Shown here piece after piece: positions 61,612-64,000 of a stretch of 64,000 nucleotides of DNA. This DNA is from Kitasatospora viridis (lineage in GTDB: Bacteria > Actinomycetota > Actinomycetes > Streptomycetales > Streptomycetaceae): positions 372,001-436,000 of the forward strand of contig NZ_VIWT01000004.1 in NCBI RefSeq assembly GCF_007829815.1, in the 5' to 3' direction. The position numbers and the translations under genes are program-made. Each line of letters opens with the position of its first letter. Position 1 is the first letter of the stretch. The notes below the pieces were generated by a model, which had not been told where the DNA came from, did no database searches, and saw nothing but the letters and a program-made list of their open reading frames with translations.

Positions 61612-62334
61612 ATGTCTCTCCGGATCACCGCCGTCGCCGTCGCCCTGGCGGGCGCGCTGACGGCGTGCGGGCCGGACCGGTCGGCCTCGCCGGTCGTCGC
61701 GTCCTCCGCCGCGCCGAGCGTGTCGGCCACGGCGGCGCAGCCGTCCGCCCCGTCGGCGCCATCGACCTCCGCCTCCGCTTCGGCCACTCCCAGCATTGAC
61801 CCGAGCTCCAACCCGGCGGGTGCGGCCCTGACGGCGAGTCTGCTGCCGCTGCCGGCCGGGGCGCACGAGTGGCCGGACCAGACCGGACTCCAGGACGTCG
61901 ACGGCTTCGTCAAGCTCCTGTACGCGCCGTCCGCCCAGCAGGGCGAGCTGCCGATCATGACCCGGCGCGGCTTCGTGGTCGCGGCCACCAGGGCCTGGCG
62001 GGCCCAGGACGGCACCCAGGTGCACGCCTACCTGGTCAAGTTCACCGCCCCCACCGGCGCGGCGAGCTGGTACGACGGGATGACCGCCTCCTGGCGGGAC
62101 AACCCCGACGAGGGCACCGTCTTCGAGGACTCGGCCGACCAGGCCACCGGTCTGTCCGTCACCAAGCTGGACAAGCTCGGCAACGCCGGCGCGATCCTGA
62201 TGGCCCACCAGGGCGACACCGGGATCTACCTCCACTACTTCACGGCCGCCACCCCCGACCAGGCCGGTGTGAGCGCCCTGATGCACCAGCAGCTCAACCT
62301 GCTCGCCCACCCGGCGGCACCCCCGGCCGCCTGA
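61612..62334 (+). CDS. Putative lipoprotein
   Basis: About 240 aa. Signal peptide from ATG 61612 with a lipobox LTAC (cleavage before Cys at about residue 19). A Ser/Ala/Pro-rich tether of about 50 residues follows, then a folded domain with DGFVKLLYAPSAQQGELPIMTRRGFVVAATRAWRA, LVKFTAPTGAASWYDGMTASW and GLSVTKLDKLGNAGAILMAHQGDTGIYLHYFTA. The domain is seen in many actinobacterial lipoproteins of unknown role. Diverges from cutA and converges with the next gene. ATG 61588 is an alternative start. Confidence 0.82.
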   Translation: MSLRITAVAVALAGALTACGPDRSASPVVASSAAPSVSATAAQPSAPSAPSTSASASATPSIDPSSNPAGAALTASLLPLPAGAHEWPDQTGLQDVDGFVKLLYAPSAQQGELPIMTRRGFVVAATRAWRAQDGTQVHAYLVKFTAPTGAASWYDGMTASWRDNPDEGTVFEDSADQATGLSVTKLDKLGNAGAILMAHQGDTGIYLHYFTAATPDQAGVSALMHQQLNLLAHPAAPPAA

Positions 62335-62351
62335 GCAGCGCCAATCGCCCC

Positions 62352-62858
62352 TCAGCCGGCCTGGTCGAGCGTCAGCCGGCTCCGCACCGGCCGACTGCGC
62401 CACATCGCCACCAGCTGCGGGTACCCATGGACCAAGGCGCGCGCCCCGGCCAGCGCGGCGGCGCGCGCCGGGCCGGTCGCGGGGAAGTCGAAGCCGGTGT
62501 CCTGGACTTCGAGCGCGCCCACTCCGGCGAGGTCGGGGCGGGCGGCGAAGCAGAGCTCCAGGTCGACCCGCCAGTACTGCGGCTGCCCGCCCGCCTCCCG
62601 GTCGGGCACGGCGAACTGCCGCCCGAAGCAGAGCGAGGGCAGGCCGTCGTTCCAGGAGTAGCTGCCCCACTCGGCGATGAACCCGTCGCCGTCGTCCGCA
62701 ACGTCGGCCACGCCGACGACCGGCACCTGGGCGAACTCCTCGAACGCCGCCCAGGCCGCCTCGACATCGTCGACCGCCTCCGGATCGAGCCCGTGGCGGC
62801 GCAGGATCCCCGCGAACAGCGCACGACTGGCGCGCCAGTCGACGGGCCCGGCGGTCAC
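62352..62858 (-). CDS. Hypothetical protein coupled to an ArsR-like regulator
   Basis: A 168-aa cytoplasmic protein. GTG 62858 overlaps the TGA of the regulator gene (GTGA) and has GGAGGA just upstream. Visible features: DDVEAAWAAFEEFAQVPVVGVADVADDGDGFIAEWGSYSW, a Trp-rich region PQYWRVDLELCFAARPDL, and a basic C-terminus. No known family is recognised. Tight coupling suggests it acts with the regulator, for example as its co-regulated effector or partner. Confidence 0.75.
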   Translation of the reverse strand: MTAGPVDWRASRALFAGILRRHGLDPEAVDDVEAAWAAFEEFAQVPVVGVADVADDGDGFIAEWGSYSWNDGLPSLCFGRQFAVPDREAGGQPQYWRVDLELCFAARPDLAGVGALEVQDTGFDFPATGPARAAALAGARALVHGYPQLVAMWRSRPVRSRLTLDQAG

Positions 62859-63397
62859 TCCTCCTCCGGCAGCAGCGGGAAGACCCGGGACACCACGGCC
62901 ACCGGCCGGGCCCGCCCCGGCCGCCGGGCCGGGTCGCCCTCGCGGCCCGCGTACGGGGTGAGCAGGCGGCGCACCTCCCCCGAGACCAGGGCCATCTCCT
63001 CCGGCGTCAGGTAGAGCACCGCGCTGAACGCCTCGTCCTGCCGCCACTCGGGCTCGGCCGCCGCGCGGCGGGCCAGCCAGCGCCGGTAGCTCTCGTCCTC
63101 CAGCCCACGGGCCAGCTCGCCGAACTCCCCGCTCGCATCCCCCGCCGCCGCTTCGCCCTCGGGGCGCCGCAGCCGCCAGGGCCGGGCCCGCCCGTCCGGG
63201 GCCGGCGCCTCCTCGATCAGCCCGTACCGCGCGAGCCGGCGCAGGTGGAAGGAGCAGAGCCCCGAGCTGTAGCCGAGCCGGGCGGCGGCCGTGCTGGACG
63301 TGGCGGTCCCCTCCTCCGCGAGCAGGCGCAGCAGGGCGGTGCGCACCTCGTGCTCGGGCAGTTCTTCGACTGCGGGAACCTGCTGATCTTCAGTCAC
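62855..63397 (-). CDS. ArsR-like winged-helix regulator
   Basis: A 180-aa protein. Winged helix near the N-terminus: [50 protein letters not shown], with recognition helix around [12 protein letters not shown]. The C-terminal 90 residues include an acidic helix, [48 protein letters not shown], as in DUF-type ArsR relatives that control efflux genes. GTG 63397 lies inside one of two CTTTGCAAAG palindromes, so autorepression is likely. Co-transcribed with the downstream coupled gene. Confidence 0.85.
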   Translation of the reverse strand: MTEDQQVPAVEELPEHEVRTALLRLLAEEGTATSSTAAARLGYSSGLCSFHLRRLARYGLIEEAPAPDGRARPWRLRRPEGEAAAGDASGEFGELARGLEDESYRRWLARRAAAEPEWRQDEAFSAVLYLTPEEMALVSGEVRRLLTPYAGREGDPARRPGRARPVAVVSRVFPLLPEEE

Positions 63398-63424
63398 TTT
63401 GCAAAGTCTGCTACTTTGCAAAGC
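63397..63424. promoter_or_regulatory. Paired CTTTGCAAAG operators between regulator and deformylase genes
   Basis: Two identical 10-bp palindromes CTTTGCAAAG at 63,397-63,406 and 63,414-63,423, centres 17 bp apart; the first extends to a 12-bp perfect palindrome ACTTTGCAAAGT. They overlap the regulator start and lie 60 bp before the deformylase gene, so both may be controlled. Confidence 0.7.
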
Positions 63425-63482
63425 CGATAGCAAGCAATCGCAGGCGATCGCAAGCAGTGGAAGCCGCCCGAAAGGCCGTCAG

Positions 63483-64000
63483 ATGTCGAGCCCCACCCCG
63501 TCCCGCCCCACCGTGCTGCTCCAGGGCTCCCCCGTCCCGGACCACCCGGTCGTCCCGCCCACCGGCGAGGTGCTGCGGATCACCGAGGTCGGCGAGCAGG
63601 TGCTGCACCGCCGGTGCCGCGAGGCCGGCCCCGCCGACTTCGGCAGCCCCGAGCTGGCCAAGCTGGTCGACGACATGTTCGCCACCATGTACGTCGCCGA
63701 GGGCGTCGGCCTGGCCGCCAACCAGGTCGGCGTCGACCTGCGGCTCTTCGTCTACGACTGCTACGACGAGGAGGGCGTGCGGCACGTCGGCCACGTGCTC
63801 AACCCGGTGCTGGAGCCGACCCCGCTGCACCGCCGCCGCCTGGTCGAGGAGCAGGAGGGCTGCCTCTCCGTGCCGGGCGCCAACCGCCCGCTGGTCCGCC
63901 CGGACCACAGCGTGCTGCACGGCGTGGACCAGCACGGCCAGCCCGTCACCATCGAGGGCACCGGCTACTTCGCCCGCTGCCTCCAGCACGAGACCGACCA
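63483..64000 (+). CDS. def: Peptide deformylase, C-terminus cut by window edge
   Basis: 172 codons are visible. Motif 1 GVGLAANQ (74-81), motif 2 EGCLS (125-129, metal Cys127) and the beginning of motif 3 QHETD (His169, Glu170) are all canonical. The enzyme removes the formyl group from nascent N-terminal Met. The N-terminus is about 28 residues longer than in E. coli, as seen in streptomycete copies. ATG 63483 has no strong ribosome site. Its location beside a regulated ArsR-like gene suggests an accessory copy that could be induced; this is inference. Confidence 0.93.
   Translation, partial: MSSPTPSRPTVLLQGSPVPDHPVVPPTGEVLRITEVGEQVLHRRCREAGPADFGSPELAKLVDDMFATMYVAEGVGLAANQVGVDLRLFVYDCYDEEGVRHVGHVLNPVLEPTPLHRRRLVEEQEGCLSVPGANRPLVRPDHSVLHGVDQHGQPVTIEGTGYFARCLQHETD

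Overview
The window is very GC-rich, uses GTG and TTG starts freely, and carries families typical of Streptomycetaceae: an AfsR-type SARP regulator, receptor-like Ser/Thr kinases, G1-family peptidases, a UbiA/polyprenyl synthase cassette and leaderless starts after TANNNT boxes. A Streptomyces or Kitasatospora chromosome is the best reading; the genus cannot be fixed from sequence alone. No tRNA, rRNA, CRISPR array or insertion sequence was seen.

Region 1 (1-21,245, all minus strand) is one apparent operon of unusual proteins. Read 5' to 3' it encodes a 1082-aa FN3-repeat protein, a 60-aa ORF of ten hexapeptide repeats joined by ATGA overlaps to both neighbours, a 1191-aa beta-rich protein, a 353-aa protein that looks like a degenerate ComEC-type metallo-beta-lactamase fold, a 3706-aa protein with a beta-rich (DUF6603-like) region and scattered LysM-like modules, and three tandem secreted G1 glutamic peptidases, the last cut by the window edge. 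This is the best candidate here for an undescribed system.

Region 2 (21.4-31.2 kb) holds a membrane M48-like protein with a broken zinc motif, a RibD/DHFR-like reductase, GNAT enzymes, a cis-prenyltransferase, a Ser/Thr kinase next to a Cys-based phosphatase, a divergent MarR/quinone-oxidoreductase pair, a DUF4253 protein and a small gene broken by one in-frame TGA.

Region 3 (31.3-43.6 kb, minus strand) is a compact biosynthetic cluster: SARP activator, 4-hydroxyphenylpyruvate dioxygenase, acyltransferase, UbiA prenyltransferase, GGPP-type synthase, squalene-hopene-cyclase-like protein and two FAD oxygenases. The set fits a homogentisate-derived meroterpenoid: aromatic head, prenyl chain, prenylation, oxidation or epoxidation, then cyclisation and acylation. 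The cyclase homologue lacks the DxDD acid motif.

Region 4 (43.7-64 kb) mixes regulatory and housekeeping genes: a PurO-like protein, an Lrp/AsnC regulator divergent from an esterase, a two-component system divergent from a DUF2079 membrane protein with phased TCAG repeats between them, two more Ser/Thr kinases, a cupin gene under a 22-bp palindrome, an AraC regulator and quinone oxidoreductase, a secreted peptide of eight SPVVPA repeats, CutA, a lipoprotein, an ArsR-like regulator with two CTTTGCAAAG operators, and the start of a peptide deformylase gene.
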